From positions 248,001 through 312,000 of the forward strand of contig CAVVZJ010000003.1 of assembly GCA_963752755.1 (NCBI GenBank): a stretch of 64,000 nucleotides of DNA, written 5' to 3'. Below the pieces are notes generated by a model. The model was not told the DNA's origin. It searched no databases and was given only the letters and a program-made list of their open reading frames with translations. This DNA is from CAVVZJ01 sp963752755. GTDB lineage: Bacteria; Planctomycetota; Planctomycetia; Isosphaerales; Isosphaeraceae. This document shows, one piece after another, positions 62,269 through 64,000 of this stretch. The translations under genes and the position numbers were made by a program. Every line of letters begins with the position of its first letter. The first letter of the stretch is position 1.

Positions 62269-63511
62269 TCAGGGGTGCCCGGGCCGGTTCGCCGCGCTGG
62301 GCGGGGTTCTCGATGACGGCGTGGGCGGTACTCCCGGCAGGATTCCGGCCCGGGTCGACTCCGGCGCCGCTGCGAGAGGCCCCGATTCCGCTCTCCCGAC
62401 GCTCTCGGAACCCCCCAGGGACGCCGGGGGTGCGCCCGGGTCGCTTGCAGAAACGACTTCCGAGGGAGGACTTGCGACGCAATTTTGCCCATCTTGACGT
62501 TCGTTTGGCGCCGTGTCGGGCGGCGGCGTTGCGCGACGGGCGCGGTGGAAGTCGGCGAGGTGGCGGTGCAGCTCCAGGGCGTTGGCCGACTCGTAGCGGC
62601 GGGCCAGGGAGGCGTCGGGGCTGGGGTCGAAGGTGCGGGCCAGGGCGACGGCCTGTTCGAGGGCGGGGGCGTCGTGTTCGTCCCACAAGTCTGCGCGCAG
62701 TTCGTGCAGCCGTTGCTGCTCGAGTCGCACGAACGCCAGCAAGGTCTGTCGACCCGTCTCGCGCGGGCCCAGGTGGGGGCGTTGCGCGGCGGCGCGGGCG
62801 TCGGGGTCGAGGGCCTTGGTGTCGAGGCCGAGGAAGGCATCGACCTCGGTCGGATCAGGCGCCTTGTCGGCGGCGAGGCTGGCTCGATAAAGCTGGGCGA
62901 CGACGGGATGACCGGGCGGGATGCGCAGGGGGTCGAGGCCGATGAGTCGCAGGGCCTGGAAGAATTCCGGCCGCGACCAGTAGCCGCCGGGGACCGCGAG
63001 GTCGCGGGCCAGGTCGTCGAGTCGGGCGATCAGCCAGTCGCAGCCGAAGGTTGAGCCGGTGAGCCTGGAGTAGGCGTTTTCGGTCTGGTCGGCGAGTGTG
63101 GCGCCGAGGCGGCGGGCCCAGGCGCGGCGGCGTCGGAAGAAGGTGCGCTCGGCGATGGCGGTGTTCGCTTCGAGGGCGAGGTTCTCGCGTTCGACGCAGC
63201 GATCGAGTCGGACGGAGGCGGTGGCGGCTCGGGCGACGAGCCGGCGCTGGAGGGGGTCGGCGGGCTTCAAGGCGTCGGTCCATTCGGCGACGCGTTCGGC
63301 GATCTTCGCGCTGGTCGGGGGGTTCGACGAGCTGGCAGCGGAGTCCATGCTTGACGGCGTTGGCACGACTGCGGGCCATGCCGGCGACGGTCTTGGGTCC
63401 GGTGGCCCTGGGTCGCAGGAAGGGGGGCGTGGGGATGCCGACGGCGGCGAGGGACTTGGGGTCGAAGGGGTCGATCGGCTCGGGCGCGTCGTCGTGCGGT
63501 TGCGGGGTCAT
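62269..63511 (-). CDS. Planctomycete hypothetical protein with RSRANAVKHGL motif (one frameshift)
   Basis: About 413 aa after reconstruction, starting at ATG 63511. I recognise the family only by pattern: an N-terminal DPFDPKSLAAVGIPTPPFLR, then GPKTVAGMARSRANAVKHGL, which recurs in planctomycete and transposon-flanking proteins, followed by long Arg/Glu-rich helices (ERTFFRRRRAWARRLGATL, RETGRQTLLAFVRLEQQRL). The frame changes near 63315 (RCQLVEPP then SAKIAERVAEWTD). The C-terminal ~90 residues are Pro/Ser/Ala low complexity and may be extended by chance. No function can be assigned. Confidence 0.6.
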
Positions 63512-64000
63512 GGCGGGGGCCCTCCACGTCAAGGGTGTCGCATCGGGGTCGGCCTGGGGCGGGTCGCGGCGGACGTTGACGCGCCCGTTCCTCCTTATTC
63601 TCGAAACGGGGATGGGCGATTATCACCCTTTTTCGGAATTCTTTCCGGTCTCGCCCCGTGACGACGACCCAGCGCGCCACCCGCCCGGGGCACGCCGTCG
63701 CTGTGGCAACGACTCGACCCCGGCCCCACGCCTTTGACCCGGCTCGCGCGGCGATGGGGGATCGGGAGGAACGCCAGCACAGCCATCCGCCGCATCAAAA
63801 ACTTCGAGAGTCGCCTATTGCAATCGCGTCAGCATGTCGTTAGCCTCGGGCGATCGCCAATTGCCCCACGCCCGCGGCGCTAACGGGTGATGGCGGACGT
63901 GGAATAACACGTCGTTTCGGACGTCTACAAACAGGTTAGGCGGCTACGTCCTTGAGCCTCTGGACCCTGCTCATCCTCATCGGACTCGCGTGGCTGTCTT
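63512..64000. other. Right-edge region, no confirmed gene
   Basis: About 490 bp. Most frames lack protein features. From a TTG near 63952 the plus strand encodes SLWTLLILIGLAWLS up to the window edge, a hydrophobic stretch that could open a small membrane protein outside the window. Only 16 codons are visible, so this is not called as a gene. Confidence 0.3.

Overview
The window looks like a chromosomal segment of a high-GC planctomycete, probably of the Isosphaeraceae/Gemmatales type. The evidence is a giant exported beta-helix protein carrying the planctomycete LEPR-XLL-like N-terminal motif (ECLEDRLLLS), WD40/caspase-like proteins, a Ser/Thr kinase fused to a formylglycine-generating-enzyme-like domain, and a BlaI/M56 pair. 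This is inference from family content; there is no rRNA or tRNA to confirm it.

Layout. 1-4.6 kb (minus): a Ser/Thr kinase gene followed by a WD40 protein with a dead caspase-like domain. 4.9-6.3 kb: an exported beta-barrel-like protein. 6.6-8.4 kb: a complete IS1380-family element with terminal inverted repeats and a CTAG target duplication. 8.45-20.2 kb (minus): one giant adhesin-like gene of about 3,900 codons. 20.8-39.8 kb: a type VI secretion (T6SS) locus in three blocks. These are tssB-tssC-hcp-tssE-tssF-tssG (plus), the convergent vgrG-DUF6931-PAAR-unknown-DUF6402 module (minus), and a WD40/pseudo-caspase gene, clpV and a leaderless peptidoglycan amidase (plus). 40.2-47.1 kb: a hybrid histidine kinase, a cupin with a deleted cyclase pseudogene, an oxidoreductase, a Tat-exported lactonase and an ARPP-1 protein. 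47.3-51.2 kb: an IS3-family remnant and an SNF2 helicase/SWIM pair. 52.0-54.7 kb: an FHA-GAF-GAF hybrid histidine kinase. 54.9-57.9 kb: BlaI plus an M56-TPR fusion. 58.0-62.1 kb (minus): a choline/ethanolamine-kinase-like gene, phosphoethanolamine methyltransferase, phosphatidylcholine synthase and a slipin. 62.3-63.5 kb: a planctomycete hypothetical.

The most interesting system is the T6SS locus. The sheath, tube, baseplate, spike and ClpV are present, but tssJ, tssK, tssL, tssM and tssA are not in the window. The vgrG operon ends in two genes that are candidate cargo, and the amidase without a signal peptide is a candidate effector. Two WD40 proteins with inactivated caspase folds, a kinase and an FHA protein could form a signalling layer, but only genome proximity supports that.

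A dominant caveat: at least 20 single-base frameshifts interrupt otherwise conserved reading frames in ten genes. Protein similarity continues across each break in another frame and almost no other disabling change is seen, so most are probably consensus errors. Broken genes are annotated here as single CDS spans with break positions.
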